Shown: positions 1-7,772, numbered from the stretch's first letter. The stretch: 46,562 bases of DNA from Leptospiraceae bacterium (GCA_017996175.1 JAGOHK010000026.1:1-46562); one strand, 5' to 3'. The notes: generated by a model from the sequence alone, not told the origin. Program-made: numbers and translations.

Positions 1-866
1 GCTTCACTTAAAGGAGAAAGAGTTTTTTCCACAAGTTTAATTCTTTCCTCTGTCTGATCCCTGTCTTGCATATCAGTTAGATAATCTACTAACTTTCTAG
101 ATTCAGAAAGAATTGCGATTGCCCCGAGCATTACGTCGACTATCGCTTTCGAATCTTCCATCACTAAAACTCTTTCGGGGTTAATTACTGTTTTCCACTG
201 CTTTAGAATTTTTGCATCATCTCCGCTGGCGTAAGGTTTATGAATCAAAAATACATTGAACATCGAATTTAATTTTTTAAAGGAATCCTTTGCGGATACA
301 GACTTTTTATCCCCAATATGTTTTTGAATATGCTCTCCTTCCGTCGTCGGATAATAGCCTTCATCCCCAATGAAGAAAAAAAACGGAAGTTCTGCTTTTG
401 GAATTTCACAATGATTTGCATAAAAATAAGCCATCATATCATAAGATTCGCTCGATTGACCACCACCATTATGCTCTATCCATAATTTTTGTAACCACTC
501 ATCTAATTTTGTTCCCTGTTCAAAATCACATACTTGAATGGGAGCTTGATCGGAATAACAATCTCCAACAACAGCAAAGCTAACAGCTGGATCTTCTAAA
601 TACCCCTGCATTAAAATCTGTCCATAAAACATTGGCATTTTGTCATAGATAATATATGCGTCATTCCCCATAGAGCCAGTTCCATCAATCGCAACCACAA
701 TAGGAGCTTTACTTTTACAAACTAATTTTCTATCTTTCGTCAGCACTGCTGAATTTACTTTTGAATTACTAAACGCAGTTTTCGCTGTATCCGTGTAGTC
801 GCTATAATCATAATCCGAACTACTTGAAACAGATCCCACATCTCTATCGTAACTTCCTCCGCCCAT
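1..866 (-). CDS. vWA-domain protein, C-terminus outside window
   Basis: I read 288 uninterrupted codons from an ATG at 866, preceded by a strong GGAGG ribosome site, running off the left edge. The protein opens with a glycine/serine-rich tail (MGGGSYDRDV, then SSSS) of about 45 residues. A von Willebrand A fold follows, with a MIDAS-like metal site DGTGSM at residues 61-66, a DxTxS form of the usual DxSxS. Later segments (FAVVGD, FFFFIGDEG) fit the beta strands of a vWA sheet. No signal peptide is visible, so it is probably cytoplasmic. Such vWA proteins commonly act with protein kinases or chaperone-like partners; a J-domain/pseudokinase gene lies 3.6 kb upstream on the same strand. The fold is fairly sure, the biological role unknown. 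Confidence 0.8.
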   Translation of the reverse strand, partial: MGGGSYDRDVGSVSSSSDYDYSDYTDTAKTAFSNSKVNSAVLTKDRKLVCKSKAPIVVAIDGTGSMGNDAYIIYDKMPMFYGQILMQGYLEDPAVSFAVVGDCYSDQAPIQVCDFEQGTKLDEWLQKLWIEHNGGGQSSESYDMMAYFYANHCEIPKAELPFFFFIGDEGYYPTTEGEHIQKHIGDKKSVSAKDSFKKLNSMFNVFLIHKPYASGDDAKILKQWKTVINPERVLVMEDSKAIVDVMLGAIAILSESRKLVDYLTDMQDRDQTEERIKLVEKTLSPLSE

Positions 867-972
867 AACCTGCCTCCTTTTTGAATAGAGTATTCAGACA
901 AAAAAGAATAAGTAAAGTGAAAAAAAATTAAATGTTAATTTTTAAATTCCTGAATAGTAGTAGGGGTAAACC

Positions 973-1029
973 CAGTTTCCGAACAGCGGAGCCTAGTTCG
1001 CTCGCAAAGTGGATACTCGCAGTTAGGCG
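973..1029 (+). repeat. 57-bp direct repeat, copy A
   Basis: This stretch matches 2811-2867 without gaps, at about 46 of 57 positions by hand count; the shared core is TTCCGAACAGCGGA. It sits in the gene-free gap between the vWA gene and vapC. Short complementary arms GTAGTAGG (about 956) and CCTACTAC (about 1050) enclose it. The two copies bracket both toxin-antitoxin modules. Confidence 0.65.
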
Positions 1030-1067
1030 TTTGTAATTCTTAAAACATCATCCTACTACAGGTAAAG

Positions 1068-1496
1068 TTAAGATAGGACCGGATTGATGACTTCCATCTC
1101 TAACTTTTTTGCACAGGAATACAATTTTCCATCACATAGGACAAAAGAAGAAATATCCGCTACGACAGAAACACAACTTGCTAATTGAATTGAGTCCAGT
1201 GTTTTCAATTGAAATTGATGAATATAGTTCTTAGCTAATTCTTCAATCTTTGTGCTAAAGGGGATAATAGAAAAATCCTCAAAATCTCGGTAAATTTTTT
1301 TTCTCAAAATATTATAACTTATCTCTGTTATAGACTTCTCAAGAAGTAATCGTCTAATTGTAGAATGACACTCCAGACTTGTAATACTTGTTACGAATAT
1401 TTCTTCCGCAGACTTTATGATGGATTTTACTTGCTTACTACCTTCTTCTTCGATGTAGGCTTTAATCAGGGCAGATGTATCAAAATAATATTTCAA
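1068..1496 (-). CDS. vapC: PIN-domain toxin, VapC family
   Basis: A 142-residue protein with the PIN-nuclease layout: an N-terminal strand with YFDTSALIK (first acidic residue D6), a central SLECHS carrying the conserved Glu, and a C-terminal LDSIQLA and LCDGK supplying further acidic metal ligands. VapC toxins are Mg-dependent ribonucleases, often acting on tRNA, held inactive by a partner. The only usable start is TTG at 1496, because an in-frame stop lies three codons upstream and the PIN fold begins immediately. That TTG overlaps the TGA of the antitoxin gene, so translation is probably coupled. The length is normal and nothing appears damaged. Confidence 0.88.
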   Translation of the reverse strand: MKYYFDTSALIKAYIEEEGSKQVKSIIKSAEEIFVTSITSLECHSTIRRLLLEKSITEISYNILRKKIYRDFEDFSIIPFSTKIEELAKNYIHQFQLKTLDSIQLASCVSVVADISSFVLCDGKLYSCAKKLEMEVINPVLS

Positions 1497-1708
1497 ATAT
1501 TATCTCTTTCTTCTCTCAATACTTGCTGCGCGGTTAACTTTCCTTTTAATTTAATAGGAGTAAATTTCTGCTTCCATGATTTTCTTTTAATTGAGGTTGA
1601 TTTTGCAGTCTTGTATTTCATTTCTAAATACCCTATAAAATCCAAAATTTCTTTTTGAATTTCCGGTTGGAAGGATTCATATTTTTGAATAAGAGCTTCT
1701 GATTTCAT
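1493..1708 (-). CDS. vapB: DUF2281 / VapB-like antitoxin
   Basis: A 71-residue protein when started at the ATG at 1708. Reading could extend upstream to a TTG at 1744, but the family homology begins right at the ATG. The segment LIQKYESFQPEIQKEILDF and the following FIGYLEMKYK match the DUF2281 pattern found in antitoxins paired with PIN toxins. The basic C-terminal half (KRKSWKQKF) is likely the toxin-binding tail. Its stop overlaps the vapC start, as in autoregulated antitoxin-toxin operons. I infer that it neutralises VapC and represses the operon. Confidence 0.8.
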   Translation of the reverse strand: MKSEALIQKYESFQPEIQKEILDFIGYLEMKYKTAKSTSIKRKSWKQKFTPIKLKGKLTAQQVLREERDNI

Positions 1709-1814
1709 AACTTTCAAACTAGACAATTTTCCAGTTTTTGTCAAATGTAATTATTTATCTTTTTGGAAATTTGCATCTCACTACTGTATATAGTAGTTTG
1801 TAACAATTCGTTCT

Positions 1815-1831
1815 GCTAATACAGCTAAGCC
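1815..1831 (-). repeat. 17-bp motif at the higA stop, also at 2773
   Basis: The motif GCTAATACAGCTAAGCC (plus-strand reading) spans the higA stop codon. It recurs at 2773-2789 with one mismatch. The recurrence at the end of a toxin-antitoxin gene and next to the second 57-bp repeat suggests a shared unit boundary. Confidence 0.45.
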
Positions 1832-2142
1832 TTAACTAATACGAATTCTTTTTTCTTAGAATTTCTTGGTCTAACAGTTATTTCTAATTCTAAATCTAAT
1901 TGCGAAATGTAGTCAATAAGAGTAGAGATTTTAAAATCCGTTCTAGATTCAAGTCTTGAAATAGCAGACTGACTGAATCCATCAATATCAATTTGTTTTA
2001 TGCCTAATTCTTTTCTTAAATCACCTAATTTCATTTTTAAAATTTCTTTTCTTGCATTTTGTTTAGCTCTATTAACTCTCCATGTAGGAAGAGTTTTTTC
2101 GGCATGAGCAATAAAATTTGTTAATTTTCCTTTCTTTTCCAT
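1825..2142 (-). CDS. higA: XRE-family antitoxin, HigA-like
   Basis: A 105-residue protein with a helix-turn-helix in its central part: LGDLRKELGIKQIDIDGFSQ followed by SAISRLESRTDFKISTL, the usual XRE arrangement. The N-terminal 35 residues are basic and helical; the C-terminal strand LELEITVRP is typical of HigA antitoxins paired with Gp49-type toxins. It lies 8 nt downstream of the toxin gene, the toxin-first order characteristic of higBA loci. It should bind HigB and its own promoter. Its stop codon falls within a repeated 17-bp motif. Confidence 0.85.
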   Translation of the reverse strand: MEKKGKLTNFIAHAEKTLPTWRVNRAKQNARKEILKMKLGDLRKELGIKQIDIDGFSQSAISRLESRTDFKISTLIDYISQLDLELEITVRPRNSKKKEFVLVKA

Positions 2143-2150
2143 ATTGTCTC

Positions 2151-2486
2151 CTATGAAGAAAAATAATCTTTGTAAATCTTTTCAGATTCTAATATTTTTC
2201 TTTTGTAAAAACTCTTATCATTCTGTTTATTTTCACCAGTTAGCAAAACTATATTCTTCTTCGAGTCAAAGAGAAAAAATATACGAAATGGTCGTCCATT
2301 ACTCTGAACTCTTAATTCCTTCAAATTCTTAATTTTTGAACCTTTAAGAGTATCAACTTTTGGTCTTCCAAGAATTGGTCCCGTATTTTGAAGAACTATA
2401 ATAGAGCTTAAAAAATCTTCTTTGGCGTCCTCATCTAAATCATCATACCATTCTTTAAAATCATTAGTTTGGATAACTTCCCACAT
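2151..2486 (-). CDS. higB: RelE/ParE-superfamily toxin, HigB (phage Gp49-like)
   Basis: About 111 residues from the ATG at 2486; a TTG three codons earlier is the alternative. The sequence shows the Gp49/HigB pattern: W..IQTNDFKEWYDDL at the start, GRPKVDTLKGSKIKNLKELR in the middle, then GRPFRIFFLFD and the C-terminal strand IVLLTGENKQNDKSFY. Toxins of this family cleave mRNA on the ribosome; the Arg/Lys-rich strands seen here carry the catalytic residues in relatives. It is the first gene of a toxin-antitoxin pair and appears intact. Confidence 0.87.
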   Translation of the reverse strand: MWEVIQTNDFKEWYDDLDEDAKEDFLSSIIVLQNTGPILGRPKVDTLKGSKIKNLKELRVQSNGRPFRIFFLFDSKKNIVLLTGENKQNDKSFYKRKILESEKIYKDYFSS

Positions 2487-2588
2487 CTTTTTCAATATGA
2501 CTTATATGGAATATGAAGTCAAATACATTTTTTATTCTTTTTTTAAGGTTTAGCCGAAATCACGCATAACGTTAAAAGTATCCGACGT

Positions 2589-2639
2589 TGAGAAAATGGG
2601 AAGAAAATGCCCCAAGCATTTTTCTTTCCATTTTCTCAA
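2589..2639. terminator. Long hairpin in a gene-free stretch
   Basis: Two arms of about 22 nt (TTGAGAAAATGG... and ...CCATTTTCTCAA) pair almost perfectly around a short CCCAA loop. The stretch 2496-2893 between higB and the next gene holds only this hairpin and the repeats at 2773 and 2811; I see no gene. The hairpin lies upstream of higB and downstream of the 2894-4441 gene in the direction of transcription, so it could stop that transcript, but it lacks a clear U-tract. Confidence 0.4.
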
Positions 2640-2772
2640 TCTCTCCAAGCCGAACTACTTCTAGCAAGCCCCGTGACTTCAAATTTTTTCCATAAGAAAA
2701 AGTTTTAGGGTATCGCGGGTGGACGAAGGCGACTTCCCTTGCATGAGCCAGACAAAGATACTACAAAGTGTG

Positions 2773-2789
2773 GCTAATACAACTAAGCC
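2773..2789 (+). repeat. Second copy of the 17-bp motif
   Basis: GCTAATACAACTAAGCC matches the motif at the higA stop (1815-1831) at 16 of 17 positions. Here no gene ends in it. It lies 22 nt before copy B of the 57-bp repeat, so it may be the remaining tail of a lost cassette. Confidence 0.45.
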
Positions 2790-2810
2790 GGATTGGAGCA
2801 AGAGGTTGGG

Positions 2811-2867
2811 CAGCTTCCGAACAGCGGAACATTGTTCACTCTCAAAGAGGATAAGCGCAATTACGCG
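2811..2867 (+). repeat. 57-bp direct repeat, copy B
   Basis: The partner of 973-1029, in the same orientation, sharing the TTCCGAACAGCGGA core. It closes the right side of the toxin-antitoxin island and ends just before the stop of the next gene at 2894. An apparent reading frame through it on the plus strand is not convincing as a gene. Confidence 0.65.
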
Positions 2868-2893
2868 AATGGCAGAGAACTATAAAATAAATT

Positions 2894-4441
2894 TTAGTTA
2901 ATATAATCTCTATTCGGTATTTCATAATTATCTGCGATTGGGATTTCTCCAAAGCCTGCTAGAGCTGATCCTCTGAATGGATGTGACATCGAGCTCCAGT
3001 CATATCTTCCCATTCTATCAATCATTGCTCTTGCCAAAATTTGCTTGCGTATGTCACTAAAAAAATTAAGACCTTGCTGTATTACTGGAAACCAATTATA
3101 AAATTCTGAACAATTATCGAGTAAAAAATAATCAGTAAACATGCGATTTTCTTTTGCTTTATACGAAATTCTATCAGATTTTCTAGTATTGAAATGAAAA
3201 GGTCTTCCATATAAACCTAAATAAGAATTAATTGCTAGGTTTCGTAATGGAACATCACAAAAAATATCACCTTCTTCATCAAACCAAGTTCTATCTATTG
3301 TTTCTAAAAAGTTTGAGGTTAAAGTTTCCTTATGATTATCAAATAATGCGTTCAGTATTGAAATTATAGGAATTGATTCTTTTAATGACTTATTGTTCAT
3401 TTTTATACTATTGAATCTATCCAGAAATGATCTTTCATTTGTTAATTTAGGTAATTTTTTTAGGAATGTATAAACTGGATAAGCTCCAGGAACTAAATCC
3501 CAATCATCTATTCGTTCTATTGTATCTTTAGGATAATCTTTGAAAGCTCTTGAGATTTTTAAAAACATTTTTTCTTCGTTGATAATTTCAGTTTTAACAT
3601 GTTCGAAAGAAATAGCTCTAGAATTTGGAATGAAATATCTTGAAAAGTCTGAAATCAATCGTGTAATAAAATCGGAATAGAAAATTTCAAAATTATTTTT
3701 TATTATATTTTTAAGCTTTTCTGGTTCATCTTCAAGTATTGCTGGGTCTTCATCTAAATCCCAAAAAGACTTTGGGAAATCATTATAACGCCCTAAATAA
3801 TAACTGGCAATCAATCCAGAATGAAATTCTTTTGATTCTTTTACTTCTGAAAAATTGGTAATTAAAGCACTTAAATCTGATAATCTCTCCTTAGATAAGA
3901 TTTCAATAATTGGGTTCAGTGTATCTGGTTTCCCACTACAAAAAGAACCGCATGCATCATAGTAAATTAAATCAAATTTTATATTATTAGTTTTTAAAAA
4001 CTTTGAAAGTTCTTCATGAATTATTTTAATATAATAGCCTTTACTATTTAAATCATCGATAGCCTTTTTAAATTCATTCTCCTTTGATTCCAGAGCATAG
4101 ACATTATAGGATAAAATTCCATGCTTTCTGAAAATTTCTAAATCATTTGAAGGGACTTCCCCACAAAGATAAAGCACTTTCATTTGCCTCGGATCTTTTT
4201 TTTCAAAAGATTGTCTATTCGAGTTAGACCATTCATCAATAGTCTGGTAAATGTCTTTCTTACTTAGGCTCCTTGTTAAATGAAAATTATTACTTTGAAG
4301 ATATTCAAATGCCCATAAGTAAGTTTCTTTTACTTCTTCAATATTTAAAATGTAGCTACTATGTCGATCATCCGTTAAATCTTTAATTGCTTTTGGTAGT
4401 AGCCTATTTCGTGCTATTATTTTCTCTTTTTCCTGATACAT
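2894..4441 (-). CDS. Unrecognised large protein, possible SAM-methyltransferase-like fold
   Basis: About 515 residues. I start at the ATG at 4441 because a GGAG ribosome site lies five bases before it; six more codons are open upstream. Residues roughly 85-200 look like a Rossmann unit: MKVLYLCGEVPSNDLEIF (strand and nucleotide loop, without GxGxG), VYALESKENEF (acidic end of strand 2) and FDLIYYDACGSF (strand 4, catalytic-loop position), then ALITNFSE. This is the order of class I SAM methyltransferases, but the motifs are too divergent for a firm call. The remaining 300 residues are helical and unrecognised; a terminal SHPFRGSALAGFG motif is notable. There is no signal or membrane segment. 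It stands alone between the toxin-antitoxin island and the pseudokinase operon and may belong to the accessory island. Confidence 0.7.
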   Translation of the reverse strand: MYQEKEKIIARNRLLPKAIKDLTDDRHSSYILNIEEVKETYLWAFEYLQSNNFHLTRSLSKKDIYQTIDEWSNSNRQSFEKKDPRQMKVLYLCGEVPSNDLEIFRKHGILSYNVYALESKENEFKKAIDDLNSKGYYIKIIHEELSKFLKTNNIKFDLIYYDACGSFCSGKPDTLNPIIEILSKERLSDLSALITNFSEVKESKEFHSGLIASYYLGRYNDFPKSFWDLDEDPAILEDEPEKLKNIIKNNFEIFYSDFITRLISDFSRYFIPNSRAISFEHVKTEIINEEKMFLKISRAFKDYPKDTIERIDDWDLVPGAYPVYTFLKKLPKLTNERSFLDRFNSIKMNNKSLKESIPIISILNALFDNHKETLTSNFLETIDRTWFDEEGDIFCDVPLRNLAINSYLGLYGRPFHFNTRKSDRISYKAKENRMFTDYFLLDNCSEFYNWFPVIQQGLNFFSDIRKQILARAMIDRMGRYDWSSMSHPFRGSALAGFGEIPIADNYEIPNRDYIN

Positions 4442-4510
4442 GTGATCTCCACCGTTCACCTAACTATCATTAACCAGTAATCCCATTTCAACTCTCACTA
4501 GAAAAAAAAA

Positions 4511-5605
4511 TTAAATCTCTAATTCCAGAAATTGATGTCTCGCGCCAAAAACTTCTTCGCGCAAATTAGAAAGTCGATGCCATAAAACCCAGGCGTCTTT
4601 TGGTCGTTTGATTGGACTTGACTCTAAGAATTCCGAGAAAAATTCCGCAAGCCTCGCATCTAATTTCTTGGGAAATTTATTTTTTTCTACATTGCCGCCG
4701 AGTAAAAATAGAATGGATTTACCTAGAGAATAAATATCAGAAGGAGGAATTGGTTTTTTCTTTAAAGTTACTTCGGGGGCGCTGTAAATTTCGTTATAAC
4801 AACCGTAAGTCTCGGTTGTAGTATTCGCATTTGGAATTGCAAACAGGTAATCAATTAAGAATACATTATGATCAGAGGGTCTAACAATGATATTCCCCGG
4901 TTCGATATTTCCATGAATGATTTTATTGTAATGCAAGTAACCTAGAACGCTGAGTAGCCGCTCCAGTATCCAGCATACATGCTCTACTGCTAATCCTTTT
5001 GGATACTTTTCTAAAATACTAATAAAATCAAACCCTTCAATAAATCTTTCGACTAACCCGAGTTCTCCACTAGTAGTCCTAAACTCATCAAAGAATACAG
5101 GAATCGATTTATGTTGGATGGACTTTAAAATTTTAATTTCATTTCGAAGTAAATCGTTATCCGCGCTATCTTTTATAATTTTAATACAAACTTTTTCTAA
5201 ACCGCCGACCGGCTTTATAAATTCCCCAACATACAGATTCGCATAATCGGCTTCCATAAAATGTTCAAATATTTTATACGTGTTTGATTTAGTCTTAATC
5301 TCAAAAGACACTTCTTCGCTAGAAGGTGAGATGTCTTTTCCATATAAATCCTTTTCAATTTTCTTTTTAGCCCTTGCATTTAATTCATTTAAAATTCCGC
5401 TAACCTGTCCCGCCAAATAACGAGTATACTCATCTTCACTTGCAAATTTATCGGGATGAAATTTCTTAATTAAATCTTTGTAAACTTCATTTAGGGAATG
5501 CAAATTTTCCTCTTTAGAAGGATGATTTAATTCACCAAATAATTCCTCCGGCGAAAGGATTTGGGACACACGGGAGTGAAATTGTTTTATCTCATTTAGA
5601 TTCAT
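4511..5605 (-). CDS. J-domain / protein-kinase-like fusion, probable pseudokinase
   Basis: A 364-residue protein. Residues 15-90 form a DnaJ-type J domain with the HPD tripeptide at 50-52, which stimulates Hsp70 ATPase in the family. From about 108 a protein-kinase fold follows: ATP-site Lys in CIKII (K142), helix-C Glu in RNEIKIL, then IHGNIEPGNII at 230-240 where active kinases have HxDxKxxN, IDYLFA at 251-256 for the DFG segment, and SAPEV at 275-279. The catalytic Asp is replaced by Asn233 and the following Lys by Glu235, so phosphotransfer is doubtful. Its start lies inside the end of the Nudix gene (14-nt overlap), implying co-transcription. It probably couples Hsp70 recruitment to a regulatory scaffold; the partner is unknown. 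Confidence 0.88.
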   Translation of the reverse strand: MNLNEIKQFHSRVSQILSPEELFGELNHPSKEENLHSLNEVYKDLIKKFHPDKFASEDEYTRYLAGQVSGILNELNARAKKKIEKDLYGKDISPSSEEVSFEIKTKSNTYKIFEHFMEADYANLYVGEFIKPVGGLEKVCIKIIKDSADNDLLRNEIKILKSIQHKSIPVFFDEFRTTSGELGLVERFIEGFDFISILEKYPKGLAVEHVCWILERLLSVLGYLHYNKIIHGNIEPGNIIVRPSDHNVFLIDYLFAIPNANTTTETYGCYNEIYSAPEVTLKKKPIPPSDIYSLGKSILFLLGGNVEKNKFPKKLDARLAEFFSEFLESSPIKRPKDAWVLWHRLSNLREEVFGARHQFLELEI

Positions 5606-6074
5606 TTCTAGTCTTTAAGAATTTTTCAATTTCAGGAGGCAGAACCTGAATGAGCTTTTTGTATATTTCTTTTTTAAATTCGATAACGGTGTTACCCGCA
5701 TTTTTTAAGGGAAAAAATTGAACTGTCTCAAATTCTCTTTCATGAACGTCTAATTTGCATTTGCTGGTAGGATAATCCCAGTAAGCCAAAAACCATTTTT
5801 GTGTTTGTCCGCGGTATTCTTTCAAGTGTGGCAAATCCATATTTTCCGGAAAATCATAATTTAACCATTCAGGAATTTCATATACAAACTCCGCATTGTC
5901 AATTCCAACTTCTTCGTAGAGTTCTCTCTTAGCGGCAACTATCGGTTCTTCGTTATCGTCCATTCCTCCTTGCGGAAACTGCCATGAGCTGCGATTCGAG
6001 ATTCTGTTCCCGAGTAAAACTAAGCCTTTTGAATTAAAGACCACGACTCCAACATTTTTTCTATAAGGTTTCAT
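5592..6074 (-). CDS. Nudix hydrolase, RppH-like
   Basis: 160 residues with a complete Nudix box at 36-58 (GGMDDNEEP...REL.EEVGI matches Gx5Ex7REUxEExGU). The flanking segments YRKNVGVVVFNSKG, SSWQFPQGG and EYRGQTQKWFLAYW are hallmarks of the RppH/IalA branch, which removes pyrophosphate from 5'-triphosphate RNA or hydrolyses dinucleoside polyphosphates. The length matches RppH. It sits 18 nt downstream of a small membrane-protein gene and overlaps the J-domain kinase gene, so the three form an operon. RppH function is a good guess, but a role tied to the pseudokinase cannot be excluded. Confidence 0.9.
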   Translation of the reverse strand: MKPYRKNVGVVVFNSKGLVLLGNRISNRSSWQFPQGGMDDNEEPIVAAKRELYEEVGIDNAEFVYEIPEWLNYDFPENMDLPHLKEYRGQTQKWFLAYWDYPTSKCKLDVHEREFETVQFFPLKNAGNTVIEFKKEIYKKLIQVLPPEIEKFLKTRNESK

Positions 6075-6092
6075 TTTCTACTCCTGTGTATT

Positions 6093-6326
6093 TTACATTC
6101 GCTCTAATATAATAAATGCGATTCCTAAAATCAATAGCAAATATAAAGTCCAAACCAAAAAGTATCGCAAGAATGTATTTATTTCGAATTTTTTAGGAGC
6201 TAAATTCATTAAAATAATCTTTGTTAAAAAAACTAAGACTAGAGCTAGCACAGGTATTGAAAGGAAATATACTAACAAACTATCTACATTTATATGAGCT
6301 ATTAAAATTGAATTTAAAAAAAACAT
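6093..6326 (-). CDS. Small membrane protein, two helices
   Basis: 77 residues with two hydrophobic segments, about residues 8-42 and 53-74, separated by a short polar stretch (NLAPKKFEIN). An AGAGG ribosome site lies about six bases before the ATG, supporting a real gene. It is the first gene of an apparent operon with the Nudix hydrolase and the J-domain pseudokinase. I do not recognise the family. An inner-membrane location is inferred from hydrophobicity only. Confidence 0.7.
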   Translation of the reverse strand: MFFLNSILIAHINVDSLLVYFLSIPVLALVLVFLTKIILMNLAPKKFEINTFLRYFLVWTLYLLLILGIAFIILERM

Positions 6327-6539
6327 ATTGAACCTCTTTGCTTTCGCCTCGTTATTTTCTCATGGTTATATTTTTCGAACAGTATTTTTTAACTTGAGGA
6401 ATATATTTAAAGGATATCATGGATTAAAACTAAGGATTTTTTATTGAAAGCTTCCATGTCAATGATAGTGAAAAAACTCTTTTGATTTGACGAGATTCAT
6501 TCGAGTTAGAAGAGTGAATTTTTCAGAAAGGAGTCTTGA

Positions 6540-7121
6540 ATGAAATACGGTATAATGATTTTAATTTTCTTTCTTTTTAATTGCGTTAGTTACCCGAATA
6601 GAGAGGACGAAAAGCCTCCTGTAAAAAAAAATATTTTCGAGAACTATGTAAAAGATAGGATAATGGATTTAAGGGATATTATTATCATAACAGGGTCTGT
6701 CGGATTTATGGGCGGAGTGAAAGCCCAAGTTGGACCGGTTGGTTTAGGTCTCTATGCTGAGGATGGTGGTGGCATTGGACATTCCGGTATTCCGTTAGCC
6801 GCAGAGTCTGGAATTCGAAATGGTGAGGTGGGCTCTCATAAAACTAGAGAATTAATTTTTGTCATTAATAAAACATCCAGTAATCCAAGCGATAGTGATA
6901 AAGATATGAGATCCCAAAAAAGATGCAAGAGTTATGAAAATTCTTTAGACAATCCTTCTTCGTATACTAGACTTGGAATAGGATTAGGTTTTATCATTGG
7001 CGCAAAATTAGAAGTTAACCCAGGAGAACTTTTAGATTTTTTGCTAGGTTTTTTTCTTTTAGATATTTACAAAGATGACATATATTTAGAAGGAAAAAAG
7101 AAATGTGCTGATAACCGCTAA
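6540..7121 (+). CDS. Putative lipoprotein, unrecognised
   Basis: 193 residues with an export signal ending in a lipobox-like LFNC (Cys15), typical of spirochaetal lipoproteins. AAGGAG lies just before the ATG. The mature part has a glycine-rich hydrophobic stretch (GFMGGVKAQVGPVGLG and GLGFIIGAKLEV), a polar centre rich in Ser and Asp, and a C-terminal hydrophobic segment near residues 165-175. It could be anchored or pore-like, but I recognise no family. It is divergent from the membrane-peptide/Nudix operon. In the 213 nt between them I see no convincing element. Confidence 0.75.
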   Translation: MKYGIMILIFFLFNCVSYPNREDEKPPVKKNIFENYVKDRIMDLRDIIIITGSVGFMGGVKAQVGPVGLGLYAEDGGGIGHSGIPLAAESGIRNGEVGSHKTRELIFVINKTSSNPSDSDKDMRSQKRCKSYENSLDNPSSYTRLGIGLGFIIGAKLEVNPGELLDFLLGFFLLDIYKDDIYLEGKKKCADNR

Positions 7122-7182
7122 TGTAGTATTAGAATAACAACATCGTATTGAATATAGAAATCATTTCGTACGGCGAATATGC

Positions 7183-7533
7183 TTATTTTCTTAGTATTTT
7201 CTCCATTACTTTTCCCTTTGCTAACTCATCAACAAGCTTATCCAGGTAACGGATTTTTTGCATTAGTTTATCTTCTATCTCTTCCACTCGATAACCACAA
7301 ATAACCCCTTTAATAAGGGAAACATTTTTATTCATCTGCGGCGCCTCTTCAAAAAAAGTTTCAAAGTCGACTTTTTTCTCTAGTTGCTTTTGTAATTTTT
7401 TTTTATCGTATCCTGTTAGCCAAAAAATGATTTCATCTACTTCTTCCTTAGTTCGCCCTTTTTTTTCAGCCTTTTGGATATAAAGTGGATAAACACTAAC
7501 AAAAGTCATTTTAAAAATTTTTTGGTTTTGCAT
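7183..7533 (-). CDS. DUF2200 family protein
   Basis: 116 residues matching DUF2200 along its whole length: [20 protein letters not shown], then [37 protein letters not shown] and the C-terminal [18 protein letters not shown]. The family is small, cytoplasmic and widespread in bacteria, with no established function known to me. AAGGAA precedes the ATG. It stands alone, convergent with the lipoprotein gene and divergent from the next gene, so it is probably monocistronic. Confidence 0.92.
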   Translation of the reverse strand: MQNQKIFKMTFVSVYPLYIQKAEKKGRTKEEVDEIIFWLTGYDKKKLQKQLEKKVDFETFFEEAPQMNKNVSLIKGVICGYRVEEIEDKLMQKIRYLDKLVDELAKGKVMEKILRK

Positions 7534-7772
7534 TTTAAATTCCTTTCTGATTTATTTATAGATAAATATTTTTTTAGTTAACTAAGCAATCCATTTTCGA
7601 ATTGCAATTGCAAGGTATTTAAAATAATTTCCCCCTTTTATCTTTATGAATTTATTTCGAGAAGTATTAAACAATTTTTTTTTCACAGAATTTGAATGTT
7701 GTCCAATTTATCTATAGAGCGACACTTGTTTTTTTCTTTACCGAAATCTCAAAATAAGGAATAGTAACATGC

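Noticed and set aside
970-2867. Integron attC sites around the toxin-antitoxin modules (GTTAGGC at 1022, GCATAAC near 2566)
   Set aside because: Single core-site-like heptamers occur, but I found no properly spaced partner boxes forming an attC fold, and no integrase is in the window. A direct-repeat unit is the safer description.
2719-2901. Plus-strand frame of 60 codons through the second 57-bp repeat
   Set aside because: It lies in repeat sequence, has no ribosome site and overlaps the end of the 2894 gene; the composition does not look like protein.
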